Part shown: positions 35,981 to 45,511 of the stretch, one piece after another
Position numbering within the stretch: position 1 is the first letter of the stretch
Layout of the letters: each line of letters opens with the position of its first letter
Assembly (NCBI GenBank): GCA_964367905.1
Contig: CAYIZP010000017.1
Coordinates: 1 to 56,304 of the forward strand
Origin: CAUPWF01 sp964367905
GTDB lineage: Bacteria; Bacillota; Clostridia; Lachnospirales; Lachnospiraceae
Length of the DNA stretch: 56,304 bases
Reading direction: 5' to 3'
Translations under genes and position numbers: made by a program
The notes under the pieces: generated by a model
The model's input: only the letters and a program-made list of their open reading frames with translations
Databases searched by the model: none
Told to the model about the DNA's origin: nothing

Positions 35981-35989
35981 CAATGAAAT

Positions 35990-36018
35990 TTGCTACAGTA
36001 TGAATTCTATGTTAAAAT
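35990..36018 (+). promoter_or_regulatory. hydE promoter
   Basis: TTGCTA (35990-35995), 17 bp, TAAAAT (36013-36018). It covers the ATG at 36000, which argues against that start. Confidence 0.6.
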
Positions 36019-36053
36019 CAACGAATACAAAAACTAGAAAAGGAGAAGTAATC

Positions 36054-37130
36054 TTGAATACAAAGACAAATGCACATACTTATAATAAATTAATATCATA
36101 TATCGATACATTAAGAACCACACGGATCTTATCCAAAGAACAGTTCACGGAGTTGATCGAACATCGTTCTTATGAGCTTTCAGAATACCTATTCCAACAA
36201 GCCCGCGAAGTACGTCACATCCACTATGGACATGACGTCTACATCAGAGGTTTGATTGAATTTACAAATCATTGCAAAAATGACTGCTACTACTGCGGAA
36301 TTCGTTGCAGTAATCGAAGTGTAGCGAGATACCGTTTGACGAAAGACTCCATCTTGGAATGTTGTGACTACGGTTATGGACTAGGATTTCGTACCTTTGT
36401 TTTGCAAGGCGGTGAAGATCCTTACTTCACTGAGGAACGAATGGTGGACATCATTTCCTCTATCAAGAGCGAATTTCCAGAATGCGCCATCACCTTGTCG
36501 GTGGGAGAAAAATCTTACGAAGAATATCTAGCATACAAACAAGCAGGCGCAGACCGCTATCTCCTACGCCACGAAACCTATGACCATGAACATTATGCAA
36601 AACTTCACCCTGACAACTTGACTGCTTCATTCCGACAAGAATGCCTTTGGAACTTGAAGAAATGTGGATTTCAAGTGGGAACAGGATTTATGGTTGGATC
36701 GCCGTATCAGACCACAGAACAACTCGTTAATGACCTGCTTTTTATTAAGGAGTTAAATCCTCAAATGGTCGGAATCGGTCCTTTTATCAAGCACAAGGAT
36801 ACTCCGTTTAAAAATTTTGAATCTGGAAGCTTAGACTTAACCCTATTCATGTTAGGACTTCTTCGATTGATGATTCCGACCCTTCTGCTTCCAGCCACTA
36901 CCGCTCTAGGTTCAATCAAGCAAGGAGGTCGAGAACTCGGGATTCTCGCAGGAGCAAACGTGGTAATGCCAAACCTCTCTCCTGTAGAAAATCGCAAGAG
37001 CTATTCGCTCTACGATGGCAAACTTTGCAGTGGTGATGAAACCGCAGAGATGCTCACACAACTGAAAGCTACCATGGAAGAGATCGGATATTCGATTGTA
37101 AGTGCACGGGGCGATTCGAAGAATCTTTAA
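36054..37130 (+). CDS. hydE: [FeFe] hydrogenase H-cluster maturase HydE
   Basis: 358 residues from TTG 36054, chosen because AGGAG lies 8 bp before it and the ATG at 36000 falls inside the promoter. HydE is a radical SAM enzyme needed to build the H-cluster with HydF and HydG. The CxxxCxxC motif reads CKNDCYYC near residue 78. FTNHCKNDCYYCGIR and YGLGFRTFVLQGGEDPYF are typical. hydF and hydG are not next to it. A REP hairpin follows 3 bp after the stop. Confidence 0.93.
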   Translation: MNTKTNAHTYNKLISYIDTLRTTRILSKEQFTELIEHRSYELSEYLFQQAREVRHIHYGHDVYIRGLIEFTNHCKNDCYYCGIRCSNRSVARYRLTKDSILECCDYGYGLGFRTFVLQGGEDPYFTEERMVDIISSIKSEFPECAITLSVGEKSYEEYLAYKQAGADRYLLRHETYDHEHYAKLHPDNLTASFRQECLWNLKKCGFQVGTGFMVGSPYQTTEQLVNDLLFIKELNPQMVGIGPFIKHKDTPFKNFESGSLDLTLFMLGLLRLMIPTLLLPATTALGSIKQGGRELGILAGANVVMPNLSPVENRKSYSLYDGKLCSGDETAEMLTQLKATMEEIGYSIVSARGDSKNL

Positions 37131-37133
37131 ATT

Positions 37134-37193
37134 AGGGACAGGGATTTTTTCATTGGGGACGGGGGAAAATGTCATTTTCCCCCGTCCCCAATG
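37134..37193. repeat. Solo REP hairpin after hydE
   Basis: AGGGACAGGG, then CATTGGGGACGGGGG with its perfect complement. It matches the REP copies beside the transposase at 25838-26590 and may now serve as hydE terminator. Confidence 0.88.
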
Positions 37194-37216
37194 CACTTCC
37201 CTTTTGGCAAAATTAA

Positions 37217-37225
37217 TGTTATAAT
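37217..37225 (+). promoter_or_regulatory. Extended -10 promoter for pncB
   Basis: TGTTATAAT with no good -35 box, 34 bp before the start codon. Confidence 0.5.
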
Positions 37226-37258
37226 GGTAAATATTTTGAGTAAAGGGGTATAGAATTT

Positions 37259-38713
37259 ATGTATGACTTGACATTACTAACTGACTTCTATGAACTAACG
37301 ATGATGCAGGGCTATTTTAATCGTCCCGAAAATGAAACCGTCGTGTTCGATATATTTTTTAGAAGTAATCCTTGCGGAGCTGGATATTCCATTACTGCTG
37401 GCTTAGAGCAAGCGATTGATTATATTAAAAAACTCAACTTCTCATACGATGATGTAGCTTATCTGAGAAGTTTGAAAATATTCAACGAAGAATTCCTGCA
37501 GTACCTAGGAGGATTTCATTTTACTGGAAATATCTATGCCATTCCAGAGGGAACCGTTGTATTTCCAAAAGAACCGATTATCAAGGTGATTGCCCCGATT
37601 ATGGAAGCTCAATTGATCGAAACAGCATTGCTAAACATCGTCAATCATCAGTCACTCATCGCAACCAAAACAGCCCGTGTTGTCCACGCTGCAAACGGAG
37701 ATGGCGTACTCGAATTTGGACTGAGACGTGCGCAGGGACCAGATGCTGGTCTCTATGGAGCGCGTGCTGCCATCATCGCTGGATGTGTAGGAACTTCTAA
37801 CGTACTTGCTGGGAGATTATTCGATGTTCCCGTCCGCGGGACCCATGCCCATAGCTGGATCATGAGTTTCTCGGATGAATACACTGCATTCAAGACTTAT
37901 GCCGAGCTATATCCGAAATCATGCTGTTTACTAGTGGACACCTATGACACCATAAAATCAGGAGTTCCAAATGCAATTCGTGTATTTAATGAGATGAAGG
38001 AGCGAGATCCGGACTTCTCCAATTATGGAATTCGTCTAGATAGTGGTGACTTGGCATATCTTTCTAAGAAAGCGCGCAAACTGCTCGATGCGGCTGGGCA
38101 CTCCGACGCCTATATTTCAGCGTCAAATGATCTGGACGAATATCTGATTCATGATCTGAAGATTCAAAATGCCGCCATAACAGCTTGGGGTGTAGGAACC
38201 AATATGATTACCTCAAAAGATTGCCCATCCTTTGGAGGGGTATATAAATTGGCTGCGATTCAAAACAAAGAGGGAGTGCTAGTTCCAAAGATAAAAATAT
38301 CTGAAAACTCAGAGAAAATCACAAATCCTGGTGATAAAACCATCTTCCGTATCTACGACAAGAAGAGTGGAAAAATGCTAGCTGATTTGATTACATTTGC
38401 AGATGAAGTGATCGATGAGAATAGAGATTTGTTACTATTTGACCCTGTCGAGACATGGAAGAAGACCAAGCTCAAGGGAGGTACATTTGAAACCCGTGAA
38501 CTCCTAAAACCAATCTTCATCAACGGAAAATGTGTCTACGAATCACCTTCAGTGCAGGAAATTGCTGCATATTGTAAGCGTGAAAAACTAACTCTGTGGG
38601 ATGAGGTCAAACGTTTATCTAACCCACATAAGGTATTTGTTGACTTGTCGCAAAAGCTATATCAGACAAAAAAAGAGTTGCTAGACTCATTAAATACAAT
38701 GGATGAAATGTAA
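37259..38713 (+). CDS. pncB: Nicotinate phosphoribosyltransferase
   Basis: 484 residues. It joins nicotinate to PRPP with ATP hydrolysis, salvaging NAD. LTDFYELTMMQGYF at the start and VRGTHAHSWIMSF, with the phospho-His, are the family signatures. DSGDLAYLSKKARK follows. The gene starts the plus-strand group with ddl (50 bp later), murF and a HAD phosphatase. Confidence 0.95.
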   Translation: MYDLTLLTDFYELTMMQGYFNRPENETVVFDIFFRSNPCGAGYSITAGLEQAIDYIKKLNFSYDDVAYLRSLKIFNEEFLQYLGGFHFTGNIYAIPEGTVVFPKEPIIKVIAPIMEAQLIETALLNIVNHQSLIATKTARVVHAANGDGVLEFGLRRAQGPDAGLYGARAAIIAGCVGTSNVLAGRLFDVPVRGTHAHSWIMSFSDEYTAFKTYAELYPKSCCLLVDTYDTIKSGVPNAIRVFNEMKERDPDFSNYGIRLDSGDLAYLSKKARKLLDAAGHSDAYISASNDLDEYLIHDLKIQNAAITAWGVGTNMITSKDCPSFGGVYKLAAIQNKEGVLVPKIKISENSEKITNPGDKTIFRIYDKKSGKMLADLITFADEVIDENRDLLLFDPVETWKKTKLKGGTFETRELLKPIFINGKCVYESPSVQEIAAYCKREKLTLWDEVKRLSNPHKVFVDLSQKLYQTKKELLDSLNTMDEM

Positions 38714-38763
38714 CAAAACATCCAACGACCAAACCATCGAACTATGAAAGGACTTATATCATA

Positions 38764-39816
38764 ATGAAAATAATTGTATTAGCAGGAGGGCTAAGCACAG
38801 AACGTGATGTCTCTCTCACTTCTGGAGCAAGCATCTGCCGTGCTCTATTAGGCCGTGGCCATCAGGCTGTTTTAATCGACTTATTTATGGGAATCGACTT
38901 CCCAAACAACAAGTTAGAAGAAGTATTCTCACTCCCTGATGCCAACTTAAATATTGCCGCAGGAATCAGTACTACTGCACCCGATTTAGATAAAATCAAA
39001 CAATCAAGACCTGACCAATCTCCATCTATGGTAGGACCAAATGTCATCGACCTCTGCAAAATGGCAGACATCACGTTCTTTGGGCTCCACGGTGGAATCG
39101 GTGAAAACGGACAGCTTCAAGCCACATTCGACGTATTAGGAATCAGGTATACTGGTCCAAATTATCTCGGAAGTGCTGTTGCCATGGATAAAGGCTATAC
39201 AAAACAAGTGTTCCAAGCCCATCAAGTCCCTACACCAAAAGGAATCTGGCTCTATCAGAAAGACGCAGATAAGGCACTCGCAGAATTTCAGCTTTCCCTA
39301 CCAGTCGTAGTGAAGCCCTGTTCTGGTGGCTCAAGCATCGGCGTATTCATCTGTCATACAGAAGGCGAATACCGCACAGCCCTCACCCAATCATTTACCC
39401 TGGAAGACGAAGTGATTATCGAAGAATATATCAAAGGTCGCGAATTCGCTTGTGGTTACCTCGACGGCGAAGCATTGCCCGTTATTGAAATCATACCGAA
39501 AACTGGGTTTTTTGACTATGCAAATAAATATCAATCAGACTTAAGTCAAGAGATTTGTCCTGCTGATATCTCACTAGAGGTTGAAGCAAGAATGCGCGAA
39601 ATCACAATTAAAGCATGCAAAGCTCTAAAATTAGATGTGTATTCTCGAGCAGATTTTCTGTTGACCGAAGATGGTAAGTTATACTGCCTAGAGGTGAATA
39701 CATTGCCAGGGATGACCCCTGCTAGCCTTCTACCAAAAGAAGCCGCAGTCGCTGGATATGATTATGAGACACTCTGTGAAACCATTATCGAAAAATCCTT
39801 GGAAAAATACAAATAA
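38764..39816 (+). CDS. ddl: D-alanine--D-alanine ligase
   Basis: 350 residues. An ATP-grasp enzyme making D-Ala-D-Ala for peptidoglycan. GGLSTERDVSLTSG at the start, LHGGIGENGQLQ, VVKPCSGGSSIGV and CLEVNTLPGMTPASLLPKEA give the nucleotide, Mg and substrate sites. murF, which uses the product, is 18 bp downstream. Confidence 0.96.
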   Translation: MKIIVLAGGLSTERDVSLTSGASICRALLGRGHQAVLIDLFMGIDFPNNKLEEVFSLPDANLNIAAGISTTAPDLDKIKQSRPDQSPSMVGPNVIDLCKMADITFFGLHGGIGENGQLQATFDVLGIRYTGPNYLGSAVAMDKGYTKQVFQAHQVPTPKGIWLYQKDADKALAEFQLSLPVVVKPCSGGSSIGVFICHTEGEYRTALTQSFTLEDEVIIEEYIKGREFACGYLDGEALPVIEIIPKTGFFDYANKYQSDLSQEICPADISLEVEARMREITIKACKALKLDVYSRADFLLTEDGKLYCLEVNTLPGMTPASLLPKEAAVAGYDYETLCETIIEKSLEKYK

Positions 39817-39834
39817 ATTGTGAGGTAATTATCT

Positions 39835-41232
39835 ATGAAACATATGACCCTAGAAAATATCGCAACCGCATGTGGTGGTCAATATTTCGGTTCAGACTCA
39901 AATAAAAAGAAAGAAGTTAAAGGGGTGGTAATCGACAGCCGTCTCATCGAAGCGGACTTTCTATTCATCCCCATGAGTGGTGAGCGCGTAGACGGACATT
40001 CCTTCATTCCACAAGTGATGGAACAAGGGGCACTCTGTACCCTATCAGAGCATGAACTCGTTTCTTGTGACTTCTCCTATATCCTTGTAGAATCTACCGC
40101 GCAGGCCCTCAAAGACATTGCCGAATTCTACCGCTCTGTCCTCGATATCAAAGTGGTTGGAATCACAGGAAGTGTCGGGAAAACTAGTACTAAGGAAATG
40201 ATTGCTTCTGTTTTATCTCAAAAGTATAAGGTATTAAAAACAGAGGGAAACTACAACAATGAAATTGGTCTGCCATTGACCATCTTCAAATTAAATGACA
40301 GTCATGAAATTGCAGTGCTAGAAATGGGAATCAACCATTTTGGAGAAATGGAACGCCTATCAAAGGTCGCAAAGCCTGACATCGCAGTCATCACAAACAT
40401 CGGTTTCTGCCACCTTGAATTCCTACATAATCGAGAAGGTGTGTTGAAGGCAAAATCCGAGATATTCAAGCATCTAAATCCAAACAATGGAAAAATCATT
40501 CTAAACGGAGAAGATGATTTACTCATCACGCTTCAAGATGTGGACGGAATTCGCCCCATCTTCTTCGGTCTAGCAGATGAACATTCCATCTATGCTGACA
40601 ATATCATAAACTTAGGATTGGATGGAACCAAATGCGATATCATATTAGATGAAAACCTGACGATATCACCCAAAATCCCGATTCCTGGACCTCACATGGT
40701 GTTAAACGCACTAGCTGGAGCCGCGATTGGGCACACCCTATCACTCACTCCCACTGAGATAAAAAATGGAATCGAATCACTTCTTCCTGTATCCGGAAGA
40801 AATAATATTATAAAAAGCGACCAGTATACCGTAATCGATGACTGCTACAACGCCAATCCAGTATCCATGAAGGCATCCCTAGATGTTCTATCTACCGCGA
40901 TTGGTCGAAAAGTTGCCATCCTAGGAGATATGGGAGAGCTCGGAAAAAATGAATTCGCACTCCATGAAGAAGTAGGAATTCATGCCGCTTACAATGAGAT
41001 TGACGTCATCTGTTGCATCGGAACTCTCTCTTACCACACCTACCTGGGTGCACTAACTGCATTGGCAAAAAGCAAACAATTAGGAGATTGCCAAGCTTAT
41101 TATTTTGAAACCAAAGAAGAATTTTTGAAAATTGCAAACCAGATACTAGAACCTGCTGACACAATACTGATTAAAGCCTCTAACTTCATGAAATTCAAAG
41201 ATATTGTAACCCATACAATCAATAACATTTAA
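39835..41232 (+). CDS. murF: UDP-N-acetylmuramoyl-tripeptide--D-alanyl-D-alanine ligase
   Basis: 465 residues. It adds D-Ala-D-Ala to the UDP-MurNAc-tripeptide. The P-loop reads GSVGKTSTKEM near residue 113, followed by TEGNYNNEIGLPLT, EMGINHFGEME and the C-terminal DCYNANPVSMKASL and GDMGELG. The neighbouring ddl supplies the substrate. Confidence 0.96.
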   Translation: MKHMTLENIATACGGQYFGSDSNKKKEVKGVVIDSRLIEADFLFIPMSGERVDGHSFIPQVMEQGALCTLSEHELVSCDFSYILVESTAQALKDIAEFYRSVLDIKVVGITGSVGKTSTKEMIASVLSQKYKVLKTEGNYNNEIGLPLTIFKLNDSHEIAVLEMGINHFGEMERLSKVAKPDIAVITNIGFCHLEFLHNREGVLKAKSEIFKHLNPNNGKIILNGEDDLLITLQDVDGIRPIFFGLADEHSIYADNIINLGLDGTKCDIILDENLTISPKIPIPGPHMVLNALAGAAIGHTLSLTPTEIKNGIESLLPVSGRNNIIKSDQYTVIDDCYNANPVSMKASLDVLSTAIGRKVAILGDMGELGKNEFALHEEVGIHAAYNEIDVICCIGTLSYHTYLGALTALAKSKQLGDCQAYYFETKEEFLKIANQILEPADTILIKASNFMKFKDIVTHTINNI

Positions 41233-41251
41233 TAAAGGAGAACCCATTATC

Positions 41252-42055
41252 ATGGCATATGAAATGCTTGTGCTTGACCTCGACGGCACATTAACAAATT
41301 CAGAAAAGAAAATAACAGAACCTACGAAAAAAGCTTTGTTAGAACTTCAACAAAAAGGAAAACATGTCGTACTAGCCAGCGGACGTCCTACTTGTGGGAT
41401 ACTTCCATTAGCAGAGGAATTAGAGATGAAGAAATATGGAAACTACATCCTATCCTACAATGGCGCATGTATCATCAACTGCGGCAACGATGAAATCATC
41501 TACAACAAAACACTACCACAATCTTGCATCAAAGAAATTTACGATTGTATTGATGCCTCTATTTTCAACTTAGTTACCTATCAAGATGACTACCTCATCT
41601 GTGCTTCAGAACCAAACAAACACACATACAAAGAAGCCTCTATCAATAAAATAGAAATAAAAGTAGTTGATAACTTTGTAGAATACGTGGACTATCCTGT
41701 CAACAAAGTACTGGTAACTGGAGACCCTGAATTAATCGATGAGCTGAAGCAGACATTGCGAAAAAAATTCAAGCACATGCTAAACATCTTCTGCTCCTAT
41801 CCATTTTTCTTGGAAATCATGCCTTCTCAAATCGACAAGGCTCACTCCTTGCACAAACTACTGAGCAGCTTACGTTTGTCCACCGATCAAATGATTTGTT
41901 GTGGAGACGGCGAGAATGATATTACCATGCTAGAATGCGCAGGACTCGGTGTTGCCATGGCAAATGCCCAATCCATTGTATTAGAGAAAGCTGACTATGT
42001 CACAAAATCCAACGATGAAGACGGTGTGCTACATGTCATCCGAGAATTCTTTTAA
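41252..42055 (+). CDS. Cof-type HAD-IIB sugar phosphatase-like protein
   Basis: 267 residues. DLDGTLTNSEK at the start, ASGRPTCG, then KAHSLHKLL and GDGENDITMLECAG at the C-terminus are the HAD core motifs. The Cof-type cap domain lies between. Substrates are mostly sugar or nucleotide phosphates; the specific one is unknown. It follows murF by 19 bp and ends at a shared terminator. Confidence 0.9.
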   Translation: MAYEMLVLDLDGTLTNSEKKITEPTKKALLELQQKGKHVVLASGRPTCGILPLAEELEMKKYGNYILSYNGACIINCGNDEIIYNKTLPQSCIKEIYDCIDASIFNLVTYQDDYLICASEPNKHTYKEASINKIEIKVVDNFVEYVDYPVNKVLVTGDPELIDELKQTLRKKFKHMLNIFCSYPFFLEIMPSQIDKAHSLHKLLSSLRLSTDQMICCGDGENDITMLECAGLGVAMANAQSIVLEKADYVTKSNDEDGVLHVIREFF

Positions 42056-42057
42056 AA

Positions 42058-42101
42058 AAGATAGAGATGGGGAAGTCAATTCGCTTCCCCATCTCTATCT
42101 T
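42058..42101. terminator. Strong bidirectional terminator
   Basis: An 18-bp perfect stem, AAGATAGAGATGGGGAAG and its complement, with an 8-nt loop, between convergent genes ending at 42055 and 42113. Confidence 0.95.
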
Positions 42102-42112
42102 ACATCTCTTAT

Positions 42113-43552
42113 TTATTTTGCTAATTCTGCAATTACTTCTGCATAGATCTTTGTCGCCTTTATAAAGTTCTCGATTGAGATTGATTCATCTTTTTGATGC
42201 ATGCTATCCACTTCTCCAGGAAATAGCATTCCGAATGCCACCATATTGTCCATAGCCCTTGCATAAGTTCCACCACCGATTATGGATGGTTTTGTCTCCA
42301 TATCTCCTGTATATTTTTGATAGATTCCCATCAACAATTGAATATATTCATCATCTTCACTGAAATAGAGTGGTGCCTGTGCTCGGATATCGTCTGTATT
42401 CATGCCATATTGTGCAGCTGTGTCTCTCACTGCATTCATCACTTCTGTTTCACTGGTACAGAATGGATATCTAATGTTGATAGTTAAGACAAGTTCACCC
42501 TCTCTTAATTCCACCTTTCCTACATTAAATGCAAGTTTTCCTGACTCCTCGTCTTCAAACCCACAACCGATATGATTTCCATGTACGTCAAATCCGATGT
42601 GCTTGTTGTACATCTCTACAAATTGGCTCACATGAACATCCGTCCATTGAACACCTTCAAAACAAGCCATCATAATCGAAATCGCATTCAATCCTTTCTC
42701 CGGCATTGCACCGTGAGAGGACACTCCTTTTGTTTCTAAGATAAGTTTGCCTTCCTCTATCCTAGTCTTGATGTCATAAGACTGTTCTGCCACAAGTTTA
42801 TCGATATTGGACTGAACTCGTGTGTAATCCACTCCTGCTAATACTGCCCTAGAGACCTCAGCAACAGAATTTGCAGCAAGACCACCCTTTAACTCTAGTA
42901 ATTCGATCGCTTGCACTGCGCCTTTATCCTTCGTGAAATCCAACTCTGCATTCGACTTCGTTCCCAATGGCTTCTTCATCTCAAAAATTAGAATCCCCTT
43001 CTCCCCGCGAATCACTGGAAAATCTCCATCTGGAGCAAATCCAATATCAGGTTTCTCCTCTCGCTGCAAGTAATAATCCATTCCCTTCCAGCCTGTTTCC
43101 TCATCTAACCCTATGATAATACGAACTTTCTTCTTCAATTTCATTCCAGATTCTAAGATTGCCTTCACTGCATAAAAACATGCCACAAACGGTCCTTTAT
43201 CATCTGCGGTTCCTCGTCCATACATCCTACCATCAACGATTTCCCCGCCAAAAGGCTCATATGCCCATCCAGAGCCCTCAGGCACTACGTCCACATGAAT
43301 CAATATTCCGACTGTTTCATCTCCTTCTCCGATGTCGATATGACCACCATAATTATCCACATTCTTCGTAACATATCCTTCTTTTTCTCCCATAGACAAT
43401 GCATATAAAAATGCTTCATGTACGCCTTTTCCAAAAGGCATCCCTTCCTCGCTCGCCTCTTGCACACTATCGATGCGAACTAAGTTCTGCAAGCATTCTA
43501 TCATTTGAGCACTATTTTTCTCAATAATCTCTATGTAATTTTTCTTCTCCAT
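42113..43552 (-). CDS. pepV: Dipeptidase PepV (Sapep family, M20)
   Basis: 479 residues from ATG 43552, chosen over the longer frame to 43711 because AGGAG lies directly before it and the family is about 470 long. ILIHVDVVPEG, RGTADDKGP and DEETGWKGM provide the di-zinc ligands and catalytic Glu; a lid domain lies between. It cleaves dipeptides and removes N-terminal residues. It has its own promoter and stands apart from the spoVA genes. Confidence 0.93.
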   Translation of the reverse strand: MEKKNYIEIIEKNSAQMIECLQNLVRIDSVQEASEEGMPFGKGVHEAFLYALSMGEKEGYVTKNVDNYGGHIDIGEGDETVGILIHVDVVPEGSGWAYEPFGGEIVDGRMYGRGTADDKGPFVACFYAVKAILESGMKLKKKVRIIIGLDEETGWKGMDYYLQREEKPDIGFAPDGDFPVIRGEKGILIFEMKKPLGTKSNAELDFTKDKGAVQAIELLELKGGLAANSVAEVSRAVLAGVDYTRVQSNIDKLVAEQSYDIKTRIEEGKLILETKGVSSHGAMPEKGLNAISIMMACFEGVQWTDVHVSQFVEMYNKHIGFDVHGNHIGCGFEDEESGKLAFNVGKVELREGELVLTINIRYPFCTSETEVMNAVRDTAAQYGMNTDDIRAQAPLYFSEDDEYIQLLMGIYQKYTGDMETKPSIIGGGTYARAMDNMVAFGMLFPGEVDSMHQKDESISIENFIKATKIYAEVIAELAK

Positions 43553-43613
43553 GCTCTTCTCCTTTTCTATCAACAGCGGGATTAATTCACCCGCCATTTC
43601 ACTCTTCGAACTG

Positions 43614-43643
43614 ATTGTAACATACCCTTCGTAAAATAGTAAA
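43614..43643 (-). promoter_or_regulatory. pepV promoter
   Basis: TTTACT, 18 bp, TACAAT, with TGT before the -10 box (extended -10). Confidence 0.45.
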
Positions 43644-43647
43644 GATA

Positions 43648-44070
43648 TTATTTTCCCCACCCTTGACCAAATAGAATTAATGCGCCGATGCATTTTCCGA
43701 TGGCAAGGCAAGCGGTGATGTATTTCACCCCTCGTACTAGCTTGACTCTACGAATAGTAATCGGAAATATATTAATGACTTCTGCCAATGACATCGCCCA
43801 GCATCCAACAAAAAATCCTGAAGCCAATCCGAATATTGGCAATAGCCATGATAAAAATGAAATCTGGGGGTGAAACAAGAACAGACTACTGCCTACGATT
43901 CCACCCAAGGCAATTGCATTCTCGTATCGCATAACAGAATCTCCTGTTTTTGTACGATCTGCCAAGTTCGACACAATCCCTAATCCGATAATCAGCGAAA
44001 ACAAACCACCCGCAACTACAATTCCACTGCTGAGTCCAATAATTGCCAATAACACCTGCGACCACCACAT
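43648..44070 (-). CDS. spoVAB: Stage V sporulation protein AB
   Basis: 140 residues from ATG 44070 (a GGAGAG lies before it; the longer frame to 44094 lacks one). Four hydrophobic helices are seen. YENAIALGGIVGS, FGLASGFFVGCWAMSLAEVINIFPI and the KYITACLAIGKCIGAL end match SpoVAB. SpoVA proteins carry dipicolinate into the spore. It is the last spoVA gene here. spoVAD and spoVAE are not downstream. Confidence 0.9.
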   Translation of the reverse strand: MWWSQVLLAIIGLSSGIVVAGGLFSLIIGLGIVSNLADRTKTGDSVMRYENAIALGGIVGSSLFLFHPQISFLSWLLPIFGLASGFFVGCWAMSLAEVINIFPITIRRVKLVRGVKYITACLAIGKCIGALILFGQGWGK

Positions 44071-44100
44071 AGTCAACTCTCCACTTTCCACCATTTATTA

Positions 44101-44550
44101 TTACAGCATCTGCATCACCCAATAGATAAGTCCTAGCGCCCAACTAGTGAAGATACCGTATAAAATCACTGGTCCTGATATGGTAAATATCTTACACCCA
44201 ATTCCTAAAACCTGACCCTCATACTGGTATTCTATTGCAGGAGCTGCGACCGAATTCGCAAACCCTGTTATCGGAACAAGAGCACCTGCCCCACCCCATT
44301 TTGCAATTTTAGGATAGATGCCTACTCCCGTCAGTATCGCACTTGCTAGGATTAATAGAATGGCACACCATGAACTCTGCAAGTCGTTATCAAATCCAAG
44401 CGACTCGGTATAACTGAGAATTCCTTGCCCAATCGTACAGATAATACCTCCAGTAACGAATGCTTTCGCCATGTTCTTATATAAACAATGTGTCGGCGTC
44501 TTTGTCTTCACATATTCTTTGTAGTTATTCCGTATATCTTTCTCTTCCAT
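44101..44550 (-). CDS. spoVAC: Stage V sporulation protein AC
   Basis: 149 residues from ATG 44550, with GGAGGA before it (a GTG frame start at 44562 is less likely). NNYKEYVKTKTPTHCLYKNM and AFVTGGIICTIGQGIL, then GAGALVPITGFANSVAAPAIEY are the SpoVAC signature. Four membrane segments. It is a mechanosensitive-type channel subunit for dipicolinate in the spore membrane in B. subtilis. Here it precedes spoVAB, an unusual order. Confidence 0.94.
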   Translation of the reverse strand: MEEKDIRNNYKEYVKTKTPTHCLYKNMAKAFVTGGIICTIGQGILSYTESLGFDNDLQSSWCAILLILASAILTGVGIYPKIAKWGGAGALVPITGFANSVAAPAIEYQYEGQVLGIGCKIFTISGPVILYGIFTSWALGLIYWVMQML

Positions 44551-44623
44551 CATTTCCTCCACATCTTCGCGCCTTCATGCACTTTATCCCATTTTCCCCC
44601 ATTTCTTCCCTCTATTATGCACT

Positions 44624-45259
44624 TTACTCCACATCTATTTCCTTCTCCATACGAGAATAAGTTTCCACCAACGTCGTCTGGATATCATTCTCATACAATC
44701 GCATCTCCACCTCCATTGGTGTCGGATCTGCCGTGAATTTCTTCGCACCAAAATGGTTAAAGAATACTAGAATTCCAATGACTAATCCGATGGAGTAGGT
44801 CACTTCTAGGATGGTGAATCCGTTGGACTCTTCCCCACTTAAAAGCTGATAAATCTGTTGAAATAGATCTGCTGTTCCCACATCATTAGAAAACGACATA
44901 ATTGCAAATGCAGAACCAAAGAATGTGATTACAAGAACAGTTATGACCTTGATAACATGTACCAGCTTGCTGGCTGTTTTCTGATTCTCATAGGTAATTA
45001 TAATATCACTAGATCCTAGATTCTCCACTTCCACTTCTGGATATTTCTCGTGAATCTTCTGAATAATCTTTAAAATCGACACGACAGTTCTCTGATACTC
45101 CCCCTTGGGAAAGCTTACGATTTTTTCAGCTTTGATGTGGTTGAGTATGTTCCGATCTACACATTCCATACTGATTACATCTCCGAGCCTTACCTCTGGG
45201 TTCATCACCTCCACATTGGCATCCCCCTTCACATAGACAGTCTGTTGATTCCTAGCCAT
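44624..45259 (-). CDS. spoVAA: Stage V sporulation protein AA
   Basis: 211 residues. An N-terminal domain (VRLGDVISMECV ... IKAEKIVSFP) is followed by membrane helices at about 105-125 and 150-170, then PTPMEVEMRLYENDIQ. It matches SpoVAA along its length. Its ATG overlaps the stop of the small membrane protein upstream (ATGGCTAG). Confidence 0.93.
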   Translation of the reverse strand: MARNQQTVYVKGDANVEVMNPEVRLGDVISMECVDRNILNHIKAEKIVSFPKGEYQRTVVSILKIIQKIHEKYPEVEVENLGSSDIIITYENQKTASKLVHVIKVITVLVITFFGSAFAIMSFSNDVGTADLFQQIYQLLSGEESNGFTILEVTYSIGLVIGILVFFNHFGAKKFTADPTPMEVEMRLYENDIQTTLVETYSRMEKEIDVE

Positions 45260-45413
45260 ATAAAGACTCCCTCACTCGTCCGAGGAACACCAAAGTTCCA
45301 CTTCCCATGTCTCCCACCTCACTCATACTGTAATAATAATAAAAAACGCCAAATGCAATCGCCATAAAAAGCACAAGAATTAAGCATACTCGAAGTTTGT
45401 TTTTTGGACTCAT
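45252..45413 (-). CDS. Small single-span membrane protein in the sporulation operon
   Basis: 53 residues. A Lys/Arg start (MSPKNKLRV), a hydrophobic segment at about 9-28 and a short outer tail with GDMGSGTLVFLGR. AAGGTGAGAG precedes the ATG, and its stop overlaps the spoVAA start codon by several bases, so translation coupling is likely. It lies between sigF and spoVAA, where B. subtilis has no gene. I do not recognise the family. Expression in the forespore is inferred from position. Confidence 0.65.
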   Translation of the reverse strand: MSPKNKLRVCLILVLFMAIAFGVFYYYYSMSEVGDMGSGTLVFLGRVRESLYG

Positions 45414-45511
45414 ACTCTCACCTTTCTGAAAGATTATCGTTCCACGATTCTCTTTCCTTTTAGGTTAGTATGCACCCACAAACTTCTAAGTATGCACGAT
45501 GTCAAAATATT

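Noticed and set aside
36000..36053. ATG at 36000 as hydE start
   Set aside because: It lies between the -35 and -10 boxes and has no ribosome site; TTG 36054 has AGGAG 8 bp before it.
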